9,933 bases of DNA from an uncultured Collinsella sp. (GCA_902495155.1 CABUWD010000077.1:1-9933), one strand, 5' to 3'; positions 1-6,622 are shown, counted from the first letter of the stretch. The notes: generated from the letters alone by a model not told the origin. Made by a program: numbers and translations.

Positions 1-347
1 AGATGCTCGCGGTGCAGTCGTCCGATGCACAGCTATGGATTCGTCACGGCTATTGGGATGTGCCGACCGGGCTGCTTTCTGCCGAGGGCAAGGGCCCGGT
101 CGTGGTGAGCGGTCACACGCCCACGGTATCGCTTGGGCGCTATTGCGAGGTCGGTGGTCTGGCGGGGCTCGATGAGGAATCGGGACGCGGGCAGATCGTG
201 CGCTTGGGCGGCGAGGACACTGCCGGCGTGCCCGATCGCATCGATATCGACTGCGCTGCCGCCACCGGCTCCGAGTTCGGTCGCGTGGGCATCCTGCGGC
301 TCGATGATGGGGCGGAGTTCTACGCAAACATTCTTCCTGGCGAGTAA
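1..347 (+). CDS. Metallophosphoesterase (Ser/Thr phosphatase-like), C-terminal part
   Basis: The reading frame is open from the window edge to a TAA at 345-347, so the start and the main catalytic half lie outside. The visible ~114 residues contain VVVSGHTPT, which resembles the late metal-binding histidine motif of calcineurin-like/PPP phosphoesterases. It is followed by RIDIDCAAATGSEFGRVG and a closing LRLDDGAEF strand. This order (GHTP, then an IDID-x-G segment, then a final beta strand with 'LRLD') is typical of the C-terminus of bacterial PrpA/ApaH-like phosphatases. The substrate (phosphoprotein or nucleoside polyphosphate) cannot be told from this fragment. The ATG at position 3 is probably internal. 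The gene converges on the next one with only 20 bp between stops, and I see no terminator hairpin there. Confidence 0.68.
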   Translation, partial: MLAVQSSDAQLWIRHGYWDVPTGLLSAEGKGPVVVSGHTPTVSLGRYCEVGGLAGLDEESGRGQIVRLGGEDTAGVPDRIDIDCAAATGSEFGRVGILRLDDGAEFYANILPGE

Positions 348-367
348 TTAGCTGCTCCACGCTGCAA

Positions 368-1948
368 TTAGGCGCCGTACGGATTCCGGTCTCTCTCGAT
401 GCGTTGGCGGATGCGGCGGTACTCGATAATCAACAGTACCAGCAGTAGGGCCATGATGGCTAGGTAGCTCACGACGGCGCCCGTCAGGCCGAGCAGATTG
501 ATCAGAATCACCGGGAGCACCACGCTCACGGCAAAGCAGATCAGGTAGATCTTGGTGACGTCTCCAGCGTGGCGCAGCACCGTGATGATGGCGTAGATAA
601 AGTCGATGGCCGCGGTGACGCCGCCGGCGAGGACCATTAGCAGCGCCAGCGTACGGTAGCGCTCAAAGCTGAGACCGTACATAAAGCTCATGAGGGGAAT
701 ACCGGGACCTGCCATAAATGCGGCGCACACGCCGGTGATGACCACGATCAGCGCCATAACGGCAACAATAATCAGGTCAAAGCGACGACGCTTGCGAGGA
801 TTAGCCCAAATGCTCGACAAGCGCAGGAGCTGCGGTTTATAGACAAATCCAATGCTCAACAGAATAGCCTGAGCTGGAAAAAACAGGGCATTAAAGTACA
901 GCTGGTATTTGTAGGCCAGTGTTCCTTCCATCACAAACTTGGGCATGCTCTCGATAAGATTGAACAGGAATAGCGCGCCAAAGAGTGGGGCGCACTGGAC
1001 AAACAGGTGGCCGACCTCGCGCAGGCTCACGCGGCGCGATTTTTCGGTCTCGAGCAGGGCAAGCGGCGCGGTGACCAGCACGAGCGAGGCGATCGCGGTG
1101 ACACCCATGACCATGGCCGCGATGGGCATGCTGCGCGTGAGGAACAGCGCCACGCTGAAGACCGCGATGACGGCGACGGAGCGTAGCGTTTGACTCATTC
1201 CAGCCAAGTAGAGCTTGTCGGCCTGCTGCAGGCGGCCTTCGTACACGTCGGCGATGCCATCGATGACCTTATACAGGTAGACGCCCAGGCCGATCGTCGC
1301 CATCTGCGCATCATAGCCGCGGGCGCTGCTGTACATGAGGCCGCAGCCTAGGGCGAGCGCTCCACAAAGCCAGCGGTTGAGCTGGTAGGAGGCAAAGGAC
1401 GTCTTTTCGTCGATGTCTGAGACCTGGAAATTGCGCACGCCGTAGTTGCACGCGATCATGATGAGCGTGCCGGTGACAAAGGCGATGGAGAATTTGCCTG
1501 CTTCTTCGGCGCCCACGAGCTGCGTAGACACGATGGTGAGCAACGGAAACGCCAGGCCCCATACGGCGGTGCCGAGGGTGTTCCAAAGATAGTCGCGGCT
1601 GGTGGCGTGCTCCTCGTATTCCGCTTCCTGCATGGAGAAGCCGCCGCCGTAGACGGCGCCGAGCAGACGGTTCCACCAAGCGTTGACCATGCGGCGGACG
1701 GGGCCGGGCTCCCGATCGCGTTCGCGCCGGCGACGTGTGGCTTGGCTGCTATCGGGTCCGCCGGCGTTGCGCTGGCTCAGCTCCTGGATGCGCGCGAGCT
1801 CTTCGGCCGTGTGGGAGGCGGGGAACAGGCCGTTCTCGATGCGGCCGCCCTGGGCCTTCGCGGCGCCGTCTTTCGATGCAGCGGGGTTGGAGACGCCGTT
1901 GCGGCGGGCGATGGCGCGGCGAATGCTATCGAGGGGCGTGATGCTCAA
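368..1948 (-). CDS. Polytopic membrane protein, flippase-like (Wzx/MATE-type polysaccharide exporter family)
   Basis: This 526-residue protein has a long soluble N-terminus and then about 12 hydrophobic segments, roughly from residue 122 to 508. The clearest are 122-146, 152-170, 194-208, 256-271, 276-300, 316-332, 350-371, 391-413, 434-457, 466-488 and 489-508. It ends in a basic tail (YRRIRQRIERDRNP). The layout, and the segment around GVRNFQVSDID after the second helix, fit the polysaccharide-biosynthesis flippases that move lipid-linked oligosaccharides across the membrane; the actual substrate is unknown. The first ~118 residues are unusual: polar, with an RRRRERDRE run at 72-80, and predicted cytoplasmic. 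The chosen start is TTG at 1948, supported by AAAGGA seven bases upstream. No glycosyltransferase genes sit next to it in this window. Confidence 0.72.
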   Translation of the reverse strand: MSITPLDSIRRAIARRNGVSNPAASKDGAAKAQGGRIENGLFPASHTAEELARIQELSQRNAGGPDSSQATRRRRERDREPGPVRRMVNAWWNRLLGAVYGGGFSMQEAEYEEHATSRDYLWNTLGTAVWGLAFPLLTIVSTQLVGAEEAGKFSIAFVTGTLIMIACNYGVRNFQVSDIDEKTSFASYQLNRWLCGALALGCGLMYSSARGYDAQMATIGLGVYLYKVIDGIADVYEGRLQQADKLYLAGMSQTLRSVAVIAVFSVALFLTRSMPIAAMVMGVTAIASLVLVTAPLALLETEKSRRVSLREVGHLFVQCAPLFGALFLFNLIESMPKFVMEGTLAYKYQLYFNALFFPAQAILLSIGFVYKPQLLRLSSIWANPRKRRRFDLIIVAVMALIVVITGVCAAFMAGPGIPLMSFMYGLSFERYRTLALLMVLAGGVTAAIDFIYAIITVLRHAGDVTKIYLICFAVSVVLPVILINLLGLTGAVVSYLAIMALLLVLLIIEYRRIRQRIERDRNPYGA

Positions 1949-1976
1949 AGCGGAGTCCTTTCTATTGCTGCGCTTT

Positions 1977-1982
1977 AGTATA
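1977..1982 (-). promoter_or_regulatory. Candidate -10 box for the flippase gene
   Basis: Read on the minus strand this is TATACT, one base from the TATAAT consensus. It lies about 30 bases before the TTG start and leaves room for the AAAGGA ribosome-binding site. I find no convincing -35 hexamer at 16-18 bases, so the call rests on the -10 alone. Confidence 0.3.
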
Positions 1983-2007
1983 GACGCGACGGTGTTCGTT
2001 CGTGTTT

Positions 2008-2024
2008 TTGAACGGATTGTTCAA
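2008..2024. promoter_or_regulatory. Perfect dyad TTGAAC-N5-GTTCAA between divergent genes
   Basis: Six-base arms separated by GGATT form a perfect inverted repeat. It lies in the 180-bp region between the divergently transcribed flippase and lactate permease genes. It sits about 25 bp upstream of the flippase's candidate -10, and its right arm overlaps a weak TTGTTC -35-like hexamer that reads toward the permease (a TGTAAT box follows at 2042-2047 with a long 19-base spacer). It could be an operator for a dimeric regulator acting on one or both genes. The spacer is one base longer than in a GAAC-N4-GTTC LexA box. Confidence 0.35.
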
Positions 2025-2128
2025 TAATTTCGGCGGGCGGCTGTAATTTGTCGGTAAACGTGCGGTATCCTGTTGAAGTTTTGTGACACCCCCGATGCCG
2101 CCCACGCGGTACCAAGGAGCTTCTACCT

Positions 2129-3700
2129 ATGGACGTCGCCGCATTCTTACTGGCTCTTGTGCCGATTATTTGGCTGGTCGTGATGCTGCTGTGCTTTAAA
2201 TGGCCAGCTTGGAAGGCCGCTATCGGATCGTTTGTCCTTTCGTGCTTGCTTGCCTTCGCATGGTGGCACCTGCCGGCAGCGCAGATCGCGACCGCCTCGC
2301 TCGAAGGTTTTTTGATGGCTCTGTGGCCCATCGTCCTGGTGATCATCGCCGCGGTGTTCACGTATAACCTGTGCGTTCGTACGGGTGCCATGGACGTGAT
2401 CGGCAGCATGATCACCTCCATCAGCAGCGACCGCCGTCTGCTGGCGCTGCTCGTGGCTTGGTGCTTCGGTGGCTTTATGGAGGGCATGGCCGGCTTCGGT
2501 ACCGCTGTCGCCATTCCCGCCGGCATGCTCGCGGGCCTGGGCTTTGAGGCCGTGCCTGCCGTGCTCATCTGCCTGCTGGCCAACGGCGTGCCCACGCCCT
2601 ACGGCTCCATCGGCATCCCCACGGTGTCCGTTGCCGACCTGGTGGGTTTGGATTCCCTTCACCTAGCGACCGTTCAGCTGGTGCAGCTCGCACCGTTCTT
2701 TGTGGTGATGCCGCTATTTATTGTGCTGGTTGCGGGCCGTGTTGCCGATGACCAGGGCAATGCCGCGAGTGTGGGCGAGCGTCTGCACGGTGTTGCCGGC
2801 GTGGCGTTGCTCTCCGGCGTGTCGTTTGTCGGCGCGGCTCTGGTCGTTGCCATGTTTGTGGGCCCCGAGCTGGCCGTGGTCGTAGGATCCATCGTTTCGC
2901 TCGCGCTGACAGCTGCACTTGCCATGCGTGCCGAGAAGTCGGGGCATCTGGACGCACGCTTTCACATGAATATCGAGGCGGGGGAGAAGCTCACCGTTAA
3001 GTCGGCGCTTTCGGCCTGGTCGTGCTTCATCCTGATCTTTGTGTTGCTGCTGGGCACGTCTAATCTGGTGCCTGCTGTACATGCTGCGCTCGCACCGTTT
3101 GCGAGCCATGTGCAGGTGTATTGCGGTGAGAATCCCGGTATGCTTACGTTTTCGTGGATTAACACGCCGGGTGTTTGGATCTTCCTGGCCGCGTTTGTCG
3201 GCGGTGCCATTCAGGGTGCTTCGCCACGCATGATGGGCGAGGTGCTGGCCGCGACTGTGAAGCAGATGATGCCGACGGTGATCACGATGCTTTCGGTGCT
3301 GGGCTGTGCCAAGGTGATGGGCTATGCGGGCATGATCTCTTCGATCAGCGCGTTCTGCATCGCCGTCGCCGGTGGGCTGTACCCGATTCTGGCTCCGTGG
3401 ATCGGTGCGGTTGGTGCGTTTGTGACCGGCTCGGGCACGTCCTCGGGCATGCTGTTTGGCCCCATTCAGAGCCAGGCTGCCACTGCGCTGGGTGTGAGCG
3501 ACTACTGGATGGTCGCGTTGAACGCCCTGGGCGTCGCCGCCGGTAAGATGATCTCGCCGCAGACCCTCGCCATTGGTCTTGCCGCCGTGCTCGTGCGCGG
3601 TAAGGATGCCGAACTCCTGGGCGCCGTCCTGCCCTACGCCGCCGGCATGCTGGTCCTGATGAGCGCCATAGCCATGCTCGGCCAAGGCCTGCCGCTGTAG
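2129..3700 (+). CDS. lctP: L-lactate permease family transporter (LctP/LldP)
   Basis: The product is a 523-residue polytopic inner-membrane protein of the lactate/glycolate permease family, which imports L-lactate (often D-lactate and glycolate too) by proton symport. The first signature is the near-invariant EGMAGFGTAVAIPAGMLAGLGF stretch from residue 118, followed by LLANGVPTPYGSIGIP. The second half carries the matching late signatures TGSGTSS (433-439) and GKMISPQTLAIGLAAV from 472. Hydrophobic helices run from the N-terminus (about 5-23, 31-46, 62-82) to the C-terminus. The start ATG is set by AAGGAG nine bases upstream. Many family members read TGSDTS where this one reads TGSGTS. No lactate dehydrogenase gene is adjacent, so the exact substrate is inferred from the family. 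Full length for the family. Confidence 0.9.
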   Translation: MDVAAFLLALVPIIWLVVMLLCFKWPAWKAAIGSFVLSCLLAFAWWHLPAAQIATASLEGFLMALWPIVLVIIAAVFTYNLCVRTGAMDVIGSMITSISSDRRLLALLVAWCFGGFMEGMAGFGTAVAIPAGMLAGLGFEAVPAVLICLLANGVPTPYGSIGIPTVSVADLVGLDSLHLATVQLVQLAPFFVVMPLFIVLVAGRVADDQGNAASVGERLHGVAGVALLSGVSFVGAALVVAMFVGPELAVVVGSIVSLALTAALAMRAEKSGHLDARFHMNIEAGEKLTVKSALSAWSCFILIFVLLLGTSNLVPAVHAALAPFASHVQVYCGENPGMLTFSWINTPGVWIFLAAFVGGAIQGASPRMMGEVLAATVKQMMPTVITMLSVLGCAKVMGYAGMISSISAFCIAVAGGLYPILAPWIGAVGAFVTGSGTSSGMLFGPIQSQAATALGVSDYWMVALNALGVAAGKMISPQTLAIGLAAVLVRGKDAELLGAVLPYAAGMLVLMSAIAMLGQGLPL

Positions 3701-3701
3701 T

Positions 3702-3757
3702 CGGCACTTAGGGACGTTCCTTATGTGCCGGCACTTTGGGAACGTCCCTAAGTGCCG
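3702..3757. repeat. 19-bp perfect inverted repeat directly after lctP
   Basis: The left arm (3702-3720, starting CGGCACTTAGGG) and right arm (3739-3757) are perfectly complementary over 19 bp with an 18-base loop. The loop holds its own palindrome, GTGCCGGCAC. The left arm begins one base after the permease stop codon. It has no T-tract after the stem, so it is not a classic intrinsic terminator, though such a stem could still impede transcription or protect the 3' end. It belongs to a composite repeat block that continues to 3837. Confidence 0.8.
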
Positions 3758-3763
3758 GCATCC

Positions 3764-3803
3764 GGGGACACTCCTTGAATGTTGTCTGTTCAAGAGTGTC
3801 CCC
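3764..3803. repeat. Inverted repeat with GGGGACACTC arms
   Basis: The left arm at 3764-3779 reads GGGGACACTCCTTGAA. The right arm at 3789-3803 reads TTCAAGAGTGTCCCC and pairs along its whole length with one bulged base. The GGGGACA beginning is shared with the four hairpin repeats found downstream, which suggests related intergenic elements. No gene is encoded here. Confidence 0.75.
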
Positions 3804-3837
3804 AATGACTAGTCGTTTAAGAACGTCCCCAATGACT
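3784..3837. repeat. Two tandem copies of a degenerate 27-bp unit
   Basis: Units 3784-3810 and 3811-3837 align without gaps and match at about 20 of 27 positions. Each ends in the identical 13-mer GTCCCCAATGACT. The first unit overlaps the right arm of the preceding inverted repeat, so inverted and direct repeats are interleaved. Two copies with no spacer do not make a CRISPR array; this looks like part of a REP-like or palindromic intergenic element. Confidence 0.65.
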
Positions 3838-3888
3838 GGGCCGCTTGCCTGCGATTTTTGACCGTTGGGCGGGCTTGCCGCCCTTGCC

Positions 3889-3904
3889 GCAAAAACGTTT
3901 TTGC
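3889..3904. promoter_or_regulatory. 16-bp perfect palindrome GCAAAAACGTTTTTGC upstream of pckA
   Basis: A fully symmetric 16-mer with a central CG lies 75 bp before the pckA start. A short GC hairpin (GGGCGG/CCGCCC, 3867-3883) precedes it. A-rich and T-rich halves around a central CpG are the usual form of LacI/GalR-family operators, including the catabolite-response elements bound by CcpA. The outer bases are CA..TG where a cre site would have TG..CA. A regulatory role in gluconeogenic control of pckA is plausible but inferred. Confidence 0.45.
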
Positions 3905-3921
3905 ATATCGGGTACAACGGG

Positions 3922-3937
3922 CTTTACGTGAGTAAAG
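3922..3937. promoter_or_regulatory. Dyad CTTTAC-GTGA-GTAAAG in the pckA upstream region
   Basis: Six-base perfect arms surround GTGA. As DNA this could be a second operator half-way between the 16-bp palindrome and the ribosome-binding site. As RNA it would form a six-pair hairpin capped by a GNRA-type GUGA tetraloop in the 5' leader, about 30 bases before the Shine-Dalgarno sequence. I cannot decide between the two, and I find no clear promoter hexamers that would fix the transcript start. Confidence 0.35.
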
Positions 3938-3978
3938 TGCGCGCCGCGTCCACGTGCCGCGTTTTTAAAGGAGGCCCC

Positions 3979-5649
3979 ATGCCTGGTGTTACCCCTGCAG
4001 AAGTTCTGTCCAATTTTGGCATTACGCTGGTCGAAGACCCCGCTGAGAACCAGCCCCGCCTGCTGGTTGACCTGCCGGCAGCCGAGCTCGTCGAGCATGC
4101 CATCCGCCGCAACGAAGGCCGCATGGCATCCAACGGCGCGCTGGTGATCGAGACGGGGGAGCGTACCGGACGTTCGCCCAACGACCGCTTTATCGTTGAC
4201 ACCCCCGATGTCCACGACAAGATTGCCTGGGGCGCCGTCAACCGCCCGCTGTCCGTCGAAAGCTACGAGGTCATCAAAGCCGGCATCGTCGACTATCTCA
4301 ACGAGCGCGATGTGTTCGTCACCCGCGGCATGGCCGGCGCCGACCGCAACCACACGCGCCGCCTGCTCGTCGCCTGCGAGCGTGCCAGCCAGGCGCTCTT
4401 CATTAAGCAGATGCTCGCCCGCCCGCTCGCCCGCGAAATCGCGCGCACCGGCGAGCCGGACTTCTGCGTGCTCGCCGCGCCGGGCTACCAATGCGACCCT
4501 GCCATCAAGGGCCTCAACTCCAGCGCCGCCGTGGTCATCAACTTCCAGGAGCGCGTGATTTTGGTCGCGGGTACCGGCTACTCCGGCGAGATCAAAAAGT
4601 CCATCTTCAGCGTTATGAACTATCTGCTGCCCGTCGAGGACGACGTGCTGCCCATGCACTGCTCGGCCAGCATGGATCCCGTCACGCACGAGACCGCCGT
4701 GTTCTTTGGCCTGTCCGGCACCGGCAAGACCACGCTTTCGGCCAATCCCACGCGCCTGCTGATTGGCGACGACGAGCACGGCTGGTCCGACATGGGCATC
4801 TTTAACATCGAGGGCGGCTGCTACGCCAAATGCGAGGGCCTGGACGCCGTCCACGAGCCCGAGATCTTCAACGCTGTCCGCTTTGGCGCGATCTGCGAAA
4901 ACGTGGTGCTCGACGAGAACCGCAAGCCCAACTACGACGACATCTCGATCACGCACAACACGCGCGTGGCCTATCCCGTGGAGCACATTCCTAACGCGTG
5001 GACTAAGGGCATGGGCACCACTCCGAGTGTCGTGCTGTTCCTGACTTGCGACGCTTTTGGCGTGCTGCCGCCCATCTCACGCCTGACGGCCGACGCCGCC
5101 ATGTACCACTTTGTGACGGGCTTTACGGCTAAGATTCCCGGCACCGAGGTCGGCGTCACCGAGCCCACGCCCACGTTCTCTTCGCTGTTCGGCGAGCCGT
5201 TTATGCCGCTCGACCCCATGGTTTACGCCAAGATGCTTGGCGAGCGCATTGCCGACGGCCGCACGCGCGTGTACCTGGTCAACACCGGCTGGATCGGCGG
5301 CGGCTACGGCGTGGGTCATCGCATCGAGCTGGCCTACACGCGCTCGCTGGTCGCGCGCGCCCTCGACGGCACCATTGAGGACAGCGAGTTCGTGCACGAC
5401 GACATCTTTAACGTCGACATTCCCACGACGTGCCACGGCGTGCCCGATGGCATCCTGGTGCCGCGCCAATACTGGCAGAGCACCGCGCGCTACGACGAGG
5501 CCGCGCACAACCTGGCGGTGATGTTCGAGGAGAACTTCGAGAAGAAGTACTCGCACCTGCCCGAGTCCGTCAAAGCCGCCGGCCCGCACGCCCAGGTGTC
5601 CGCCGAGGCCCGTCATCGCGGCCGCGGCCTGCTGGGACTCCGCCACTAG
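3979..5649 (+). CDS. pckA: Phosphoenolpyruvate carboxykinase (ATP)
   Basis: This cytosolic enzyme interconverts oxaloacetate + ATP and PEP + CO2 + ADP, the first committed step of gluconeogenesis from C4 acids. In anaerobes it can run in the carboxylating direction. At 556 residues it is near the usual ~540. Motifs appear in order: RTGRSPNDRF at 62-71, with R65 at the position of the substrate arginine in the E. coli enzyme; the P-loop GLSGTGKTTLS at 244-254, with K250; the metal-binding LIGDDEHGW at 261-269, with D264/D265; YPVEHIPN from 332; FLTCDAFGVLPP; and TAKIPGTEVGVTEPTPTFSSLFGEPF. These mark the ATP-dependent family, not the GTP-dependent one. I chose ATG 3979 because AAAGGAGG lies just before it (4 bases). 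The frame is open upstream to 3865, but that extension lacks a ribosome site and is not family-like. A hairpin repeat follows the stop. Confidence 0.96.
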   Translation: MPGVTPAEVLSNFGITLVEDPAENQPRLLVDLPAAELVEHAIRRNEGRMASNGALVIETGERTGRSPNDRFIVDTPDVHDKIAWGAVNRPLSVESYEVIKAGIVDYLNERDVFVTRGMAGADRNHTRRLLVACERASQALFIKQMLARPLAREIARTGEPDFCVLAAPGYQCDPAIKGLNSSAAVVINFQERVILVAGTGYSGEIKKSIFSVMNYLLPVEDDVLPMHCSASMDPVTHETAVFFGLSGTGKTTLSANPTRLLIGDDEHGWSDMGIFNIEGGCYAKCEGLDAVHEPEIFNAVRFGAICENVVLDENRKPNYDDISITHNTRVAYPVEHIPNAWTKGMGTTPSVVLFLTCDAFGVLPPISRLTADAAMYHFVTGFTAKIPGTEVGVTEPTPTFSSLFGEPFMPLDPMVYAKMLGERIADGRTRVYLVNTGWIGGGYGVGHRIELAYTRSLVARALDGTIEDSEFVHDDIFNVDIPTTCHGVPDGILVPRQYWQSTARYDEAAHNLAVMFEENFEKKYSHLPESVKAAGPHAQVSAEARHRGRGLLGLRH

Positions 5650-5668
5650 CTTCGCCGTGAGTCCATAT

Positions 5669-5701
5669 CCACCACAAAGGGGACAGGCACCTTTGTGGTG
5701 G
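5669..5701. repeat. GGGGACAGGCACC hairpin repeat, copy A (possible terminator)
   Basis: Arms CCACCACAAAGG (5669-5680) and CCTTTGTGGTGG (5690-5701) are perfectly complementary over 12 bp around the loop GGACAGGCA. TTTT follows on the plus strand. It starts 19 bp after the pckA stop, the position expected of an intrinsic terminator. Copies B, C and D share the same arms; B and D carry the loop in the opposite orientation. Confidence 0.8.
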
Positions 5702-5703
5702 TT

Positions 5704-5732
5704 TTGCTCGTGTGGATGACTCGGGTTACAAT
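5704..5732 (+). promoter_or_regulatory. Sigma-70-like promoter for the B3/B4-domain gene
   Basis: TTGCTC (5704-5709) and TACAAT (5727-5732) are separated by exactly 17 bases, matching the -35/-10 layout of a vegetative promoter. Transcription would start near 5739, giving a leader of about 138 bases. The first two T's of the -35 box come from the T-tract of repeat copy A. Confidence 0.6.
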
Positions 5733-5746
5733 ACGCCTGACATATC

Positions 5747-5848
5747 GTCCCCTTCTCCGGATGGGGACAGCGCAAGCGTTCTTGTGACGGCACCGTAGGA
5801 CTTTGAAGGTGGCCGTTGTGAGGGCGCTTTTTGTTTAGGCGCCCTCAC
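5747..5848 (+). promoter_or_regulatory. Candidate structured 5' leader with four consecutive hairpins
   Basis: Four stem-loops follow the predicted transcript start in series. The first is GTCCCC/GGGGAC (5747-5752 with 5763-5768). The second is CAAG-CGTT-CTTG (5773-5784). The third is ACGGCACC with GGTGGCCGT (5787-5794 with 5808-5816, one bulge). The fourth is a 10-bp perfect stem, GTGAGGGCGC/GCGCCCTCAC (5818-5827 with 5839-5848), with a T-rich loop. The last stem ends 16 bases before the AAGGGAG ribosome site. Such density is unusual for an ordinary leader and suggests RNA-level control, but I do not recognise a known riboswitch or T-box in it. Confidence 0.4.
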
Positions 5849-5876
5849 TCGGGCGCGCACAATGAAGGGAGAGCGT

Positions 5877-6596
5877 ATGAAGAGCTTTATTGCCGAGGAT
5901 TCATTCTGGGAGCTGTTTCCGCAGGCAGCGGTCGGTGTTGTGGTCGTGGAGGGCATGAAGCCCACGGCTCAGATTCCTCAAGAGGACGTGGATGCGATTG
6001 CGGCGTTGCTCGACCGCGCCAATATCGATGCGGAGCGTCATCTGACCAGCGATACTATCAGCGAGAACGCACCGGTCAAGGCATGGCGCGAGGCCTATCG
6101 TCTGTTCAAGACCAAGAAGGGCGCGCGTTGCTCAATCGAGAACCTGCTCAAACGCGTGCTCAAAGGCAAGCCGGTGGGCCACATTACGCCCGCGGTGGAT
6201 ATTTACAACACGGTGTCGCTGACCTACGCGCTGCCCGTGGGAGGCGAGGATCTGCATGCGATCGAGGGGGACCTTCGCCTGAAGGTGACCGACGGTGGCG
6301 ATGCGTTCTTGCCGCTTGGCGAGGAGACGGATGATCCGACGCTGCCCGGCGAGCTCGCCTACATCGATGATGCGGGCGCTGTGTGCCGCTGCTGGAACTG
6401 GCGCGACGGCGTTCGCACGGCGCTGTCCGATGATTCGGCCGATGCGTTCCTAGCGATTGAGTGCGTGGAGCCCGAGCGGATGGGGGATTGCCAGGCTGCG
6501 ATCGATCGCTTAGCCGAGCTGCTTGAGCGCTATCTGGGAGCGACGGTTGTCATTAAGACGCTTGTGACCCGCGACAATCCTTGCGTGGAGCTGTAG
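5877..6596 (+). CDS. B3/B4 domain-containing protein (Phe-tRNA synthetase beta-like domain)
   Basis: This 239-residue soluble protein resembles the stand-alone B3/B4-domain proteins of COG3382, named after the editing-region domain of the phenylalanyl-tRNA synthetase beta subunit. The supporting stretch is KAWREAYRLFKTKKGARCSIENLLKRVLKGKP (68-99), then the conserved DIYNTVSLTYALPVGGEDL (108-126), GDLRLKV and FLPLGE, and a C-terminal helix ahead of a final VVIKTLVT strand. No aminoacylation motifs are present. The stand-alone family has no settled function; editing of mischarged tRNA or nucleic-acid binding is inferred from the domain only. ATG 5877 is preferred because AAGGGAG sits five bases before it. 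The in-frame ATG at 5862 has no ribosome site. The gene has its own promoter and leader upstream and a hairpin repeat downstream, so it is probably monocistronic. Confidence 0.82.
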   Translation: MKSFIAEDSFWELFPQAAVGVVVVEGMKPTAQIPQEDVDAIAALLDRANIDAERHLTSDTISENAPVKAWREAYRLFKTKKGARCSIENLLKRVLKGKPVGHITPAVDIYNTVSLTYALPVGGEDLHAIEGDLRLKVTDGGDAFLPLGEETDDPTLPGELAYIDDAGAVCRCWNWRDGVRTALSDDSADAFLAIECVEPERMGDCQAAIDRLAELLERYLGATVVIKTLVTRDNPCVEL

Positions 6597-6622
6597 CGGC
6601 GCCTAGAACCTATTGATGCCCC

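Noticed and set aside
2010..2022. LexA (SOS) box GAAC-N-GTTC in the divergent region
   Set aside because: The spacer is five bases; the Gram-positive/actinobacterial LexA box needs four. The neighbouring genes are not SOS genes.
2714..3805. Minus-strand open frame (363 codons) opposite lctP
   Set aside because: The product is rich in His, Arg and Gln with no recognisable domain, and it overlaps a clear permease on the plus strand. Typical antisense frame in GC-rich DNA.
3784..3837. Direct repeats as a mini CRISPR array
   Set aside because: Only two adjoining 27-bp units with ~20/27 identity and no spacers between them, and no cas genes nearby.
3865..3978. Upstream extension of pckA in the same open frame
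   Set aside because: It would run through the palindromes and the GGAGG ribosome site, has no ribosome site of its own, and the 3979 start matches the family length.
3817..4986. Long minus-strand open frame (389 codons) opposite pckA
   Set aside because: It is a shadow of the high-GC pckA codons: low-complexity Ala/Val/Gly/Asp-rich composition, no family motifs, no ribosome site, and the plus strand carries every PEPCK signature.
5787..5830. T-box antiterminator suggested by GAAGGTGGCC
   Set aside because: The full T-box bulge consensus and a specifier stem are not recognisable, and no amino-acid gene follows. Kept only as an unassigned structured leader.
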